Source: Streptococcus lactarius (GTDB lineage: Bacteria > Bacillota > Bacilli > Lactobacillales > Streptococcaceae). Taken from it: 64,000 bases of DNA. The translations under genes were made by a program, and so were the position numbers. Below are positions 35,536 to 45,193 of this stretch, in pieces; the stretch's first letter is position 1, and every line of letters begins with the position of its first letter. Location of the stretch: NCBI RefSeq assembly GCF_016642265.1, contig NZ_MRXX01000015.1, positions 37,336-101,335 on the forward strand, read 5' to 3'. Below the pieces are notes generated by a model. The model worked only from the letters and a program-made list of their open reading frames with translations. It did no database searches and was not told the origin of the DNA.

Positions 35536-36804
35536 ATGAGATTTGTTGTATATAAACATTCGCTGGTTTTAGGTGATAGCAACATCGTGACAAAGCAATT
35601 TATCGTTTTAAAGCACGATGATGGCAATCTACAATTTACTGATTTTCATCGTTATGTTAAATCTACTTCAAGAATCAAGTCGATCTCAGATGATGGGAAT
35701 AAACGCTTTTCTTACGTTGTTAAGTTTCTTAATTTCATATTTGGTACTCTTGGACTTAAAAGTGTAGATCAACTTACACTTGAAATGGTTAGAGAGTTTT
35801 TTACACTTTATGGATTATCTCAGTTACCAGGTGATAGCGGAAAAAGAAAGAAAAGCACCGTTGAAAAATGCGTAAATGCAGTTCTTGACTTCTTAACTCT
35901 TTATTTAAGTGAACGAGAGGGAAAGACTAAGTTAAAAGCAGAAGAATTATATTCTACGACAACTTTTACGAATAGTAGAGGACGAGTTGTAAAGCGTAAA
36001 GAACCAAATTTTGAAATCTACGTGGATGATAGCAACACTGAGAAAGCTATTTTTCGTGATATGCCAAATAGTGCTTTTGAGATGTTATTTTCTCACATAG
36101 CACACTATCATAAAGATCTACTCATGGTTGTGGCCTTGGGAGCCTTTGTTGGCTTAAGACCATCAGAAGCATGCAATGTAAGACGTGAAGATAGTCCTCT
36201 AGGGCCAGGTATTTTGTTTCACCAAAGTGATGGGCAAGTATTTAAGATTGAGATCGATCTACGAAAAGAAATACCTCTCCGAAGCGATTTAAAGCCAACT
36301 GGACGGATTAAAAAGGAAAGACTTCAAGCAGTACCTTATATCTTTCTGGAGGTCTTTTTAGACACTTATAATGACTATATGACTTATCTGGAAGGTAAGA
36401 AGTATGAGAAGGATTATGGACCTTTAAATCTTAACAGACGAGGAAAAGCATTATCATACGATGTATACTATCAACGATTTCGTAAGATTATTCGCGACGA
36501 AATGATCCCAATCTTCTTAAAATCTGATGATGCAGAGGTTGTCTTTTTTGGGCAGCTTTTGCAGGAGCATAATATTTCCCCACATATTTTCAGACACTGG
36601 TACACGACACAGTTAGTATTATCTGGGGTTTCTGAAATCAGTGAGCTTATGTCAGCAAGAGGTGATAAATCGCCTGAGAGTGCTTGGGTTTATCTACAAA
36701 ACAAAGGAGAAATCGCAAAACAATATGGTCAAGTTAATAATGGTGTTTTTGACTATATGAATTGGCGAGCAAATGAACTTTTTGGTGATAAGTTAGAAAG
36801 GTAA
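35536..36804 (+). CDS. Tyrosine recombinase, TnpA-like
   Basis: 422-aa phage-integrase-fold recombinase, first gene of a Tn554-like cassette. An N-terminal SAM-like DNA-binding part (about 20-130) is followed by a catalytic domain with box-I Arg in GLRPSEACN (about 207-215), HIFRHW (His and Arg of HxxR, about 353-358) and the probable nucleophile Tyr in AWVYLQ (about 393-398). AAGGAG precedes ATG 35536. The next gene starts 3 nt after its stop. It would mediate site-specific integration and excision. Confidence 0.88.
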   Translation: MRFVVYKHSLVLGDSNIVTKQFIVLKHDDGNLQFTDFHRYVKSTSRIKSISDDGNKRFSYVVKFLNFIFGTLGLKSVDQLTLEMVREFFTLYGLSQLPGDSGKRKKSTVEKCVNAVLDFLTLYLSEREGKTKLKAEELYSTTTFTNSRGRVVKRKEPNFEIYVDDSNTEKAIFRDMPNSAFEMLFSHIAHYHKDLLMVVALGAFVGLRPSEACNVRREDSPLGPGILFHQSDGQVFKIEIDLRKEIPLRSDLKPTGRIKKERLQAVPYIFLEVFLDTYNDYMTYLEGKKYEKDYGPLNLNRRGKALSYDVYYQRFRKIIRDEMIPIFLKSDDAEVVFFGQLLQEHNISPHIFRHWYTTQLVLSGVSEISELMSARGDKSPESAWVYLQNKGEIAKQYGQVNNGVFDYMNWRANELFGDKLER

Positions 36805-36807
36805 TGT

Positions 36808-38658
36808 ATGACTTATTCAATTAAATCTTTAATCGAAAATCTGTTAAGTGAACTCAGAAAAAACGATACACAGTATAAAGGAAAAATTAGTCAGTTTTTA
36901 GTTGATAACAATTGGTTTAATATAGAGATTGATTTGGATAACTATTCCATCTCAGATAAAGATGCTCAATTATTAATAGAAAAAATAACCAATTATCTTC
37001 TTGGACCAACTGGTTTAGCAGGAATTCAGCCTATATTTAAACAAAAATTCCCATTAACTTACAAATATTTTCAGCAATACTCAGAAGATAGCAACTTATC
37101 TAAGGAAAACATGTTTTATGTTCAAGATTTTCTTGCTTTTTATCTTAAAAGAGATTTATTTCTCTGTAATGATAATGAGATTGAATTGTTGGTTGAAGAA
37201 GCAGTATATGCACTTGAAAAGCAAAAAGGCGAAGTTTTTATTGATTTTTTAAAGTGGTTAATGAATAAAATGAGATGTAACTATCACAAAAGATATGAAT
37301 TTACACCTCGATACACATTAGAACAGGAGACTAACGCTTATGAGTTAGACGAATATTTAGAATTACTGTATTTTCTTTTTAATGACAATTACATTAGAAA
37401 AGAAGATATGCTTTATAAAGCAGCAATCTCAAAAGACTACGCAGATACCTGGCTATTTCTAGCACTTCATTTTATATGTGCGCTACGTGGAACAGATTTA
37501 GAACAACTTGGACATCCACAACTTCCTAGAACACCGAAAGAAGTTCTAAAATCAGTTAGAAGTGGTAATTGGAGTAGCAGTGAGGCAAGAAGAACTCTTT
37601 TAAGTATTACAACTCGTTTAACTTATTTAAATATTACTCCAAACAAAACAAAGGGAACAAAAAATATTAGTCAGATTAAATTTCAGGTCCCTGAGAGCTG
37701 TCAGGTATTGATTGGTACGTTGTTGGCTATCTGTGAAGCTCACTATCAGTTGAATAAAGATAATAATAATGAACCTTTAATTCGACAAATAAAAGAATAT
37801 AAACGAATTAATCGATATATGGGGAAAGAAATTGGAGACTTATTTCTTGAAAGGAATTTTAGTTCTAGATCTGCAAATAAATCCTATCTTCAAACTGTTG
37901 CCATGTTAGCAGATGATGTTTTGCAAGAAAAATCTGAGTTAAATATTAAAGGCTATTTTTTAGCCGCATTAGCCCGTAGCCATAAAGGTTCATTCGATGA
38001 ATTTGCACAAACTACAACAACGTACCTAAAAGATGCCCAACTAAGCCAGCTTAAACCAGAAATGGTTGCGAGAGAACTATTTGAACGAGGTGTTTTATCT
38101 ATGATTCCATCAATGATCCTGACGATTGTAACTAGAGGAAAGTATAAAGAATTAAGTCCTAGTCAACAGACTCAGATGATTAAACAGTTAGATTTGACAC
38201 CAAATGAGATTGAAAAAACATTGGCTTTAAGCATTCAGGCAGAAGTGAAATCGCAAAAGGCATTAAAGATTTTGGTAGAAGAAGAAGCAGAGCCTAATCA
38301 ACTTCTTACTATTTGTCATCGTATAGGAAACGGTGAAGCCTTCTCAAAACAAGGTGAAAGCATGTGTCTTTTATCTGCGCTTGGAAAGATTTGTCCATAT
38401 GACGATAGGCAACATTGCATCGGTTGTCATTATGAATTACAAACGAAATCTACTTTATTGTTATTAGTAGGAGAATTCAATCGTTTGAACAAACAATACT
38501 CTAGAGTTCGAACTGATTTAGAAAAAGGTAAAATTCGGAGTATTTTAGAAGAACAAATAAAACCTTGTTTAACTGAAATGTTGCAAGCTTTATGCGAGCA
38601 ATATGGAGATGACGTGTTACATGATTACGAAGAAATAATAAAGGAGTTAATAAATTGA
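36808..38658 (+). CDS. Large recombinase-associated protein, possibly degenerate tyrosine recombinase
   Basis: 616-aa protein in the middle position of a recombinase trio. A FICALRGTDLEQL segment resembles box I with its Arg (about 223-235), and ARSHKGS...TTTTYLKD (about 389-410) is laid out like the box-II His and Tyr region, but no HxxR is evident. A C-terminal CPYDDRQHCIGCHYE cysteine cluster (about 531-545) suggests zinc binding. The stop overlaps the TTG start of the next gene. It may be a structural or targeting partner of the two recombinases. Confidence 0.65.
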   Translation: MTYSIKSLIENLLSELRKNDTQYKGKISQFLVDNNWFNIEIDLDNYSISDKDAQLLIEKITNYLLGPTGLAGIQPIFKQKFPLTYKYFQQYSEDSNLSKENMFYVQDFLAFYLKRDLFLCNDNEIELLVEEAVYALEKQKGEVFIDFLKWLMNKMRCNYHKRYEFTPRYTLEQETNAYELDEYLELLYFLFNDNYIRKEDMLYKAAISKDYADTWLFLALHFICALRGTDLEQLGHPQLPRTPKEVLKSVRSGNWSSSEARRTLLSITTRLTYLNITPNKTKGTKNISQIKFQVPESCQVLIGTLLAICEAHYQLNKDNNNEPLIRQIKEYKRINRYMGKEIGDLFLERNFSSRSANKSYLQTVAMLADDVLQEKSELNIKGYFLAALARSHKGSFDEFAQTTTTYLKDAQLSQLKPEMVARELFERGVLSMIPSMILTIVTRGKYKELSPSQQTQMIKQLDLTPNEIEKTLALSIQAEVKSQKALKILVEEEAEPNQLLTICHRIGNGEAFSKQGESMCLLSALGKICPYDDRQHCIGCHYELQTKSTLLLLVGEFNRLNKQYSRVRTDLEKGKIRSILEEQIKPCLTEMLQALCEQYGDDVLHDYEEIIKELIN

Positions 38659-40325
38659 ACAATCAAGCTAAACTTTTTAAAATTGAAAATTATTTTGAAA
38701 CTTTTGACCGTGATTGTGTTCTGCGAGCAAAAGAAGTTTTCGATGACTATTTTGATAAAGGAATTATTCTAAGTTACGATTTTGATCATAAGAAATGGGA
38801 AACTACAAATGAATATGCCAATATTAGCCTGTTTTTTAACATTTCTGAATTTCAATATAGGAGATTTTATCAATCAATTTTTCAGTTGCCTTATAAGGAA
38901 TTTATCGATTACTTAAAAAGTTTTATTGTTTTCTCAATGAAACAACATGTTTTAAAAACTTTACAGCTATTTCTAATGGATATTAAACAAATTATTAAAA
39001 ATACAACCAAAGATACGTTTTTAGATTTAGAAAATATTTCTGTAAAATTTCCTGGTTTATGTATTGACTTTTTCTCAAATCTTCCCTGTTCAGATGATAG
39101 TCAACTAAATCAACTATTGGAGCAATTAGATAATAAATTAACTATCAACCTTCAAAAAAAGCAGAGGTCAAAACAGCAAAGACAATTAGCGCAATTTCAA
39201 TCCTATTTTACTTTTAATGACATTTTAAATGATTATTGGTCTCAAACATTATCTAAGAAAGAACGTCTATTTTATTATCCATTGTATCTCTGGTGGCAGA
39301 TTACAGCAATTTTACCTTTAAGGCCAAGAGAATTTCTTTTAATACAAAGAAACTGTTTAACCGAGAAAGATGGAAAATATTTTCTTACATTAAGGAGAAA
39401 TATAATCAAAGGAAGGGATCGACTTGTTGCACATAAAATTTCTGAAGATTATACTTTGAATACTTATGAAATTACTAATTCATTAGCTTCTGAAATAAAG
39501 ACTTACCTCAAACTTACGGAAAATGATAATTCTACTAAATTAGATACATTATTTGTGACTGATCCTCATTATAACCGTTGGGGTCGTCGAACAGGTGTTA
39601 ATAACCGATTTTTAACTTACACTAATCTCAATACTATTTTGAGGTATTTTTTTAATGAGATTATTTCTCAAAAATACGGTTATCAAGTTAATTATTTTAG
39701 TTTTCCAGCTAGATTAGATGAAAACGAGATTAATTTGATTCATATTGGGGATACGAGACACATTGCAATGATCAATTTAATTGCAGAAGGGGCTAGTCCT
39801 GTTACAGCTATGCTTTTAGCTGGTCATGAAGATGTGACAACTTCATCTCACTATTTTTCAAATTTAAGCCAATTTATTGAATGTCGTAGTTATCAAATGT
39901 ATCGTAAACTAACGAGTAAGAATACGAATTACACCATAAGTAAGAGACAGCCATTTTATACAGCACAAGGACAATACATCACTTTAGAAAATAAAGGACG
40001 GTGTTACTCACCCCGCTTTGCGAAAGGTGATTATTCAGATTGTCTGAAAGTTATTAGTGAGCATGCAGAACTAGGTGCTTGTACGAGCTGCCCTTTTTAC
40101 CGTAAAGCAGGTAAAGATTATTTTTCAATGGATAAAACATTTAAAAAGTCAGTTGATGAAAAAGCTATGGTTGTAGATGAAGCGATTAGAAAAGTTAGGC
40201 AAGGGAAAGGTCATATTGAAGATATTGGAGAAGCTTTGTTGAAATTAAAAACAGTTAGCAATACCTATCAAGATTACTTAAATGCTAAACAACTATCTTT
40301 AGAGGAGAATAAGTCTAATGGCTAG
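38655..40325 (+). CDS. Tyrosine recombinase, TnpB-like
   Basis: 556-aa recombinase starting at TTG 38655 with AAGGAG 8 nt upstream; the TTGA overlaps the preceding stop. Catalytic residues: Arg in LPLRPREF (about 221-228), the GDTRHIAM segment (about 368-375), LAGHEDV (His, about 391-397) and the likely Tyr in SSHYFS (about 400-405). A C-terminal CTSCPFY pair of cysteines resembles Tn554-type TnpB tails. It overlaps the next gene by 8 nt. Confidence 0.85.
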   Translation: MNNQAKLFKIENYFETFDRDCVLRAKEVFDDYFDKGIILSYDFDHKKWETTNEYANISLFFNISEFQYRRFYQSIFQLPYKEFIDYLKSFIVFSMKQHVLKTLQLFLMDIKQIIKNTTKDTFLDLENISVKFPGLCIDFFSNLPCSDDSQLNQLLEQLDNKLTINLQKKQRSKQQRQLAQFQSYFTFNDILNDYWSQTLSKKERLFYYPLYLWWQITAILPLRPREFLLIQRNCLTEKDGKYFLTLRRNIIKGRDRLVAHKISEDYTLNTYEITNSLASEIKTYLKLTENDNSTKLDTLFVTDPHYNRWGRRTGVNNRFLTYTNLNTILRYFFNEIISQKYGYQVNYFSFPARLDENEINLIHIGDTRHIAMINLIAEGASPVTAMLLAGHEDVTTSSHYFSNLSQFIECRSYQMYRKLTSKNTNYTISKRQPFYTAQGQYITLENKGRCYSPRFAKGDYSDCLKVISEHAELGACTSCPFYRKAGKDYFSMDKTFKKSVDEKAMVVDEAIRKVRQGKGHIEDIGEALLKLKTVSNTYQDYLNAKQLSLEENKSNG

Positions 40326-41031
40326 AAAGAAATCAATTTCTGATGATGAATTGATTCATTTGTTTGAACAGTATTTAATTTCCCAGTGTTCCTGTGATTT
40401 AAGCTTGGTAAAAATCCCTCGGTTTGGTGACTATGTTAGGAATAATGGCTATCAAAATGTTGCGGATACAACCATTAGACGTAATAAAAGATTCAGGGAT
40501 TTTTTAAAAGAAAGTGAAATTAAATACCAAGATGAAAATTATGAAGCTGTAATTACTTATAAGACCATAGATCCTGACAATTTTATGGCAAAAAATCGTG
40601 CTCCAGGTGCTATGAAAAGAGCATTGGTGGAAATTAGCCAATACTATAAGAAAATAGCAAACATTGCGGCCAGCTATAAACAAGAAGCAGATAAGTTACG
40701 TAGTTTAAATTCTGAACTACAGTCAACTAATGAAGATTTAAAACAGAAGCTACAAAGAGAAAATGAGTTAAGTGATGAGAATCAAAAACTATTACAAATA
40801 ATCAAAACAAGTGTCTATCCAGAAATTGCGAATGAGCTTTTAAAAGAAGAAGGATTGTTAAAATATTCTCAAAAGGTTATCAGTGAGGATTTCCTAGCAG
40901 ACAATATCATCACCGCTGATTCAGAAATAGATTTTCATTCTGGTGGTCTTATTGAACAAGAAAATCCTCAAAAATCAACTAAAGTGGTTTCTATTAAAAA
41001 CTTACTAGACAGCAAAACTAATTATAAATGA
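40318..41031 (+). CDS. Coiled-coil protein, TnpC-like position
   Basis: 237-aa basic protein. It begins with a small helical domain (about 1-60, with PRFGDYVRNNGY and TTIRRNKRFRDF) and continues with a long coiled coil (about 100-165, LRSLNSELQSTNEDLKQ). Position after the TnpB-like gene and coiled-coil character match the accessory TnpC of Tn554-like elements, which influences orientation or efficiency of transposition. No catalytic motif. Translationally coupled to both neighbours. Confidence 0.68.
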   Translation: MARKKSISDDELIHLFEQYLISQCSCDLSLVKIPRFGDYVRNNGYQNVADTTIRRNKRFRDFLKESEIKYQDENYEAVITYKTIDPDNFMAKNRAPGAMKRALVEISQYYKKIANIAASYKQEADKLRSLNSELQSTNEDLKQKLQRENELSDENQKLLQIIKTSVYPEIANELLKEEGLLKYSQKVISEDFLADNIITADSEIDFHSGGLIEQENPQKSTKVVSIKNLLDSKTNYK

Positions 41032-41039
41032 GGAAAGAA

Positions 41040-42887
41040 ATGAACAAGAAAGTTAAAGATAATCCAGCTATTTACATGTACTGGGATCAAAAACGAAATG
41101 TTCTTGACCCCAAAAAATTATCGTCAAATAGTTTAAAATATGCCTATTGGTCTTGCCCTTATTGTCAACACCATTGGGAAGCGAAAATCATTGATGTGCA
41201 GCTTGACAGTTATGAATATCTTAGGTGTTGCCCCCATTGTGGATTAGGTGAACGTTCCATTGATGAAAATGAGAGCGTCCTTCAGGTTTATCCCGATTTC
41301 AGAAATTATATAAACTACAGCATTGAGCAAGATGAAGAATTAGATGAGAAACTTCTTACCTTGCCGTTCAATAGTAAAAGAAAATTCAATTTTAAATGTC
41401 CGACGTGTCAATTAAGTTGGAAAGATTCTGCGACAAATAAGAGGTTATTTCAACTAACAAGTGGGGATTTATTTCATTTTGGCTGCAATGAAACTTCCTA
41501 TCATTGCGATTACAAATCAATTTATCCAAATTTAGCTAAAATCTATAGCGAACATTTAAACAAATTTAAATTTAACGAACTGAAGCTGAGTTACAATATA
41601 ACAGTACCTATCCATTGGGAATGTGATAAGTGTCATTGCAAATTTGAATTATCTATTGATAGATTATTGAACCGAATTAAAAGAAGTGGTCATTACTGTT
41701 TGGAGTGTCATTCTTCATTTGAAGAGTTATTGGATAAAGATTTTGATGTTTCTCCTCTATCTTTTTTAAATTCTTCCATGCTCAAGGAGTGGTCTAAAAG
41801 GAACAATAATACACCTAATCAAGTTGATGTATTATCTAATGTTCATGTGTTATGGGAATGTACGAATTGTCACGGAGAGTATTCATGCTCACTATTTGAA
41901 AAAACAGATAGGTCTTGTCCATTTTGTTCAAATAGAGAAAAACTTCAGGATTTTAATACACTAAATGAAACACATCCCTATTTGAGGGAATTTTGGGACC
42001 TCAGTAATGAAAGGGATTTTTCCGAATATTGGTTTAAGTCAAATAATGTAGTTAGTTGGGTTTGTCCTTGTTGTAAAATCAACTTTCAATGTAGCCCAGC
42101 CGAAATGATCAGTCGAACCGATTTAGAAAATCAAAACTTTCAAACATGTCCTAATCAATGTGACTGGAGGACTGAGGTATTTAAAAATAATATTTTCCTT
42201 AAAGAACCAAAACTCATCAAAGAATGGAGCGATAAAAATAAAATTCCTATTCATTTATCTCAGACAACAATAGAAACGAAAAAATATTGGTGGGATTGTT
42301 CAAAGTGTCATGGGACATATTTATGTTCTATCCCAATTCGAAGAGAAGTTTCTCAGTGTTGTCCTTTCTGTAACAACGATAAGCCTCTGAATGGGTATAA
42401 TACATTTGATTATTTGTACCCTGAACTAGCAAAATTGTGGGCACCAAATAATAAAGTCTCAATAGATAGTTTTGTTCCATTATTAACTGAAAAAAGGTTT
42501 TATTTATGGCGCTGCAAAGAATGTAACTTCGAATTTCATGAGCGCTTCAGCATTATATTAAATAAGTATTTAAATTCCGAGACAAAAGATCTTAAAGAAA
42601 TGTGTCCATTTTGTGCAGAATTAAAAGAAAGACAAGATAATATCTCATTTGAAGATTTGATGAACGAGTGGGACTATCTTAACAATCTTATTCTAGGGGA
42701 TCCAGAAAGAATCCCAAATAATACGCAATTAAGATTTTGGTGGATTTGTAAGAATAATCCAGAGCATCGTTATAGAATGGCTATTGTAGATAAGATTGCA
42801 AATGTAAAACGATCTATCGAGCCATGCATATTTTGTAAAGGGCGTAGACGAAAAAGAGAACATTTTGTTCCTTATAGGAAAATTTAA
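41040..42887 (+). CDS. Multi-zinc-ribbon protein of the recombination cassette
   Basis: 615-aa protein made of repeated zinc-ribbon/treble-clef units, each with a W-x-C-x-x-C pair and a later C-P-x-C: WSCPYC, FKCPTC, WECDKC, WECTNC...CPFC, WVCPCC, WDCSKC...CPFC, WRCKEC...CPFC and WWICKNN...CIFC. This resembles the Pfam zinc-ribbon family found next to nucleases and mobile elements. It probably binds DNA. GAGGAAAG is just before ATG 41040; ATG 41028 is possible. Terminated by the hairpin at 42886-42917. Role in the element unknown. Confidence 0.72.
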   Translation: MNKKVKDNPAIYMYWDQKRNVLDPKKLSSNSLKYAYWSCPYCQHHWEAKIIDVQLDSYEYLRCCPHCGLGERSIDENESVLQVYPDFRNYINYSIEQDEELDEKLLTLPFNSKRKFNFKCPTCQLSWKDSATNKRLFQLTSGDLFHFGCNETSYHCDYKSIYPNLAKIYSEHLNKFKFNELKLSYNITVPIHWECDKCHCKFELSIDRLLNRIKRSGHYCLECHSSFEELLDKDFDVSPLSFLNSSMLKEWSKRNNNTPNQVDVLSNVHVLWECTNCHGEYSCSLFEKTDRSCPFCSNREKLQDFNTLNETHPYLREFWDLSNERDFSEYWFKSNNVVSWVCPCCKINFQCSPAEMISRTDLENQNFQTCPNQCDWRTEVFKNNIFLKEPKLIKEWSDKNKIPIHLSQTTIETKKYWWDCSKCHGTYLCSIPIRREVSQCCPFCNNDKPLNGYNTFDYLYPELAKLWAPNNKVSIDSFVPLLTEKRFYLWRCKECNFEFHERFSIILNKYLNSETKDLKEMCPFCAELKERQDNISFEDLMNEWDYLNNLILGDPERIPNNTQLRFWWICKNNPEHRYRMAIVDKIANVKRSIEPCIFCKGRRRKREHFVPYRKI

Positions 42888-42917
42888 AAAACAGGTTCAA
42901 ATTTGAACTTGTTTTTT
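42886..42917 (+). terminator. Terminator of the recombination cassette
   Basis: AACAGGTTCAAA pairs with TTTGAACTTGTT, preceded by A's and followed by T's; can act on both strands. Confidence 0.88.
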
Positions 42918-42930
42918 ATCATAGATTTTT

Positions 42931-43045
42931 ATAAAGTACATTATTTTAAAAGATTGTATTTTTAGTTTTCAAGTAGATAGTGTACAGAATTTTAGTATGC
43001 GAAAGATTTAGTTTTCACGGGAATAAAGTACATTTTTTGCTCAAA
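42931..43045 (+). repeat. Island-end repeat blocks near dif
   Basis: ATAAAGTACATT-rich block at about 42931 resembles the one in the repeat at 22422-22515, and GTACATTTTTTGCTCAA at about 43028 matches GTACATTTTTTACTCAA at about 22577 in all but one base. Diverged copies at the two ends of the island. Confidence 0.5.
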
Positions 43046-43080
43046 ATTTTTTTTCGGTTAATCATAATATCCCCTATAAC

Positions 43081-43111
43081 ATCTTTCCGAAAAACTATAA
43101 TTTTCTTGAAA
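43081..43111 (+). other. dif_SL-like chromosome dimer resolution site
   Basis: 31-bp site starting ATCTTTCCGAAAAACTATAA and ending TTTTCTTGAAA, matching from memory the Lactococcus/Streptococcus dif_SL except near the last bases. It lies 52 nt before xerS, the usual location. It marks the replication terminus. Confidence 0.85.
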
Positions 43112-43134
43112 AATATATCTGGCTATGCTATACT
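43106..43134 (+). promoter_or_regulatory. xerS promoter overlapping dif
   Basis: TTGAAA at 43106-43111, 17-nt spacer, TG-C-TATACT ending at 43134. The -35 hexamer is the last six bases of the dif-like site. Confidence 0.75.
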
Positions 43135-43162
43135 ACTAGTATAGAAAGATTTGGAGAAAAAC

Positions 43163-44233
43163 ATGAAACGCGAGATCTTATTGGAACGGATTGATAAACT
43201 AAAACAAGTCATGCCTTGGTATGTATTGGAATACTACCAATCGAAGCTAGCTGTTCCATATAGTTTTACGACCTTATACGAATACTTAAAGGAATACGAT
43301 CGATTTTTCACCTGGGTTTTGGAATCTGGTATATCGGATGCTGACACCATGGACGAGATCCCTTTAGATGTTCTGGAACACATGACCAAGAAAGACATGG
43401 AGTCCTTTATTCTTTACTTACGTGAACGTCCTCTGCTCAATGCTAATACGACGAAAAACGGGGTTTCTCAAACGACCATTAACCGTACCTTATCAGCTCT
43501 CTCTAGTCTCTATAAGTATTTGACAGAGGAAGTTGAAAACGAGCAAGGGGAACCTTATTTCTACCGTAATGTTATGAAAAAGGTTGCAACAAAGAAAAAG
43601 AAAGAAACCTTGGCGGCCCGAGCTGAAAATATCAAACAAAAGCTCTTTTTAGGGGATGAGACAGAAGGTTTCCTGAATTATATCGATCAGGAGTACTCGC
43701 AAACCCTCTCAAATCGCGCCTTATCTTCCTTTAATAAGAATAAAGAGCGAGATTTAGCCATTATCGCACTTCTTCTTGCTTCAGGTGTTCGTCTCTCGGA
43801 GGCGGTTAATCTGGATCTTCGAGATCTCAATCTTAAAATGATGGTCATTGACGTCATACGAAAAGGGGGAAAACGCGACTCGGTTAATGTTGCTGCCTTT
43901 GCTAAGCCTTATCTGGAGCAATATCTTGCTATTCGAGACAAACGTTACAAGACAGAAAAGATCGATACAGCCCTATTCTTAACCTTGTATCGAGGGGTTC
44001 CAAACCGGATCGATGCTTCTAGTGTTGAAAAGATGGTCGCCAAGTATTCTGAAGATTTTAAAGTCCGTGTGACCCCCCACAAGCTTCGCCATACACTTGC
44101 GACTCGACTATATGATGCGACCAAATCACAGGTTTTAGTCAGCCACCAGCTGGGACATGCCAGCACACAAGTTACAGACTTGTATACCCATATCGTTAAT
44201 GATGAGCAAAAGAATGCTTTGGATAGCTTGTGA
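43163..44233 (+). CDS. xerS: Tyrosine recombinase XerS
   Basis: Single recombinase that resolves chromosome dimers at dif_SL in streptococci (356 aa, normal length). Catalytic residues are visible: Arg in ASGVRLSEA (about 212-220), Lys in RKGGKRD, HKLRH (His and Arg, about 309-313), LGHAS (His, about 332-336) and the nucleophile Tyr in DLYTH. GGAG is 7 nt before ATG 43163, better than an upstream TTG at 43151. The dif-like site sits in its promoter. Confidence 0.96.
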   Translation: MKREILLERIDKLKQVMPWYVLEYYQSKLAVPYSFTTLYEYLKEYDRFFTWVLESGISDADTMDEIPLDVLEHMTKKDMESFILYLRERPLLNANTTKNGVSQTTINRTLSALSSLYKYLTEEVENEQGEPYFYRNVMKKVATKKKKETLAARAENIKQKLFLGDETEGFLNYIDQEYSQTLSNRALSSFNKNKERDLAIIALLLASGVRLSEAVNLDLRDLNLKMMVIDVIRKGGKRDSVNVAAFAKPYLEQYLAIRDKRYKTEKIDTALFLTLYRGVPNRIDASSVEKMVAKYSEDFKVRVTPHKLRHTLATRLYDATKSQVLVSHQLGHASTQVTDLYTHIVNDEQKNALDSL

Positions 44234-44274
44234 GTTTACATAACGTAAATTATGTAATATTTATAGTGTTAGAA

Positions 44275-44311
44275 AAAGAGCGTAAATCTTTGATAGAATT
44301 TTACGCTCTTT
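44275..44311. terminator. Bidirectional terminator between xerS and the convergent gene
   Basis: AAAGAGCGTAAA pairs perfectly with TTTACGCTCTTT. It serves xerS and the minus-strand gene at 44320. Another small hairpin (TTACATAA/TTATGTAA) lies at 44236-44257. Confidence 0.85.
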
Positions 44312-44319
44312 TATTCTTT

Positions 44320-44961
44320 CTATAAAAATTCGATCCAATAATTCCGGTGGGGCTCAATAATAACTGGTTTTCCCCAGAATGATTTTAGATAGGCCAAGTT
44401 TGCAGGGGTGACCGGTCTTTTTTCACCATTGTACTTCTCAGCACTCTCTTTCGTTAAAAAGCATTTAACTGCTTCATATGGCGTGCCATCGCTCGCTATT
44501 CGATCAATTCCTAAATAAGCAATTTCATCACCGGCTTTTGGAAAATCTGTAAATAGTTTACCAATAAAATAAACCGTCTTATCTTTCATTAATTCATAAG
44601 CCTTACTATTTTCCAGTCTGTTATTCGCTGCAGCGTACATAATACAAAAACTATCTATAATATCTTTCAAAGGCATTAATTCTTCTTTGCTGACTATAAT
44701 TTCGTCGGGAGCAAGTCCGCCAAGGATTAAATCTTTATAATGAGGTTGCTGGATGATATTATCTAAAGCCATTCCTAATGGTAGTTGGACAGCTTGATAA
44801 CCTAATGGTTCTAGCTCCTGCTTTTTCCGGTCAAGGTGTTCTTGTGTAATACTGATATTCAAATCATATGGACTGGAAGATTGTTGCTTTCTAAAAAAAG
44901 CCACTACTATACGGTCTAACTGTTCAAATAGACCAAGATTTTCTACTGGAATTTTCATCAT
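44320..44961 (-). CDS. Hypothetical cytosolic protein, possibly SseB-like
   Basis: 213 aa, no signal or membrane segment. N-terminal FEQLDRIVVAFF and C-terminal FWGKPVIIEPHRNYWIEF segments bracket a central DKTVYFIGKLFTDFP... strand region that vaguely resembles SseB-type domains. I would not rely on that. AAGGAG lies about 9 nt before the first ATG. A good promoter is at 45000-45029. Convergent with xerS. Confidence 0.65.
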   Translation of the reverse strand: MMKIPVENLGLFEQLDRIVVAFFRKQQSSSPYDLNISITQEHLDRKKQELEPLGYQAVQLPLGMALDNIIQQPHYKDLILGGLAPDEIIVSKEELMPLKDIIDSFCIMYAAANNRLENSKAYELMKDKTVYFIGKLFTDFPKAGDEIAYLGIDRIASDGTPYEAVKCFLTKESAEKYNGEKRPVTPANLAYLKSFWGKPVIIEPHRNYWIEFL

Positions 44962-44999
44962 AGAACATAACTCCTTTTTGAAACATGCTATTATGGAGC

Positions 45000-45029
45000 A
45001 TTATACTCTTATTATGTATAACGAGTCAA
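45000..45029 (-). promoter_or_regulatory. Promoter for the 213-aa gene
   Basis: On the minus strand TTGACT (45024-45029), 18-nt spacer, TATAAT (45000-45005). Apart from this and the dif-like segment at 45194, the stretch 44962-45412 shows nothing I can support. Confidence 0.7.
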
Positions 45030-45193
45030 GTATTTCACACAAAGCAACACAATTTTGTATATCTTATCTTTCTAGTCTTTTAGTCAATAAAATTTGATAA
45101 CTAAAGATTAGCTTTCCAATTTTTTAATTATTTTCACATACTATCTCTAAATATCTAAATAATAGAGTGGCTTTCGTTTAATTTTTGAAAACA

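Noticed and set aside
35536-42887. Prophage remnant as explanation for the recombinase genes
   Set aside because: No capsid, terminase, lysis or replication genes; the tightly coupled recombinase trio fits a Tn554/RIT-like element better.
22057-44257. Similar TTACATAA/TTATGTAA hairpins at 22061 and 44236, on either side of the island
   Set aside because: Tempting as island boundaries, but one is clearly a terminator stem and the other lies beyond dif and xerS; short AT-rich palindromes like these arise easily by chance.
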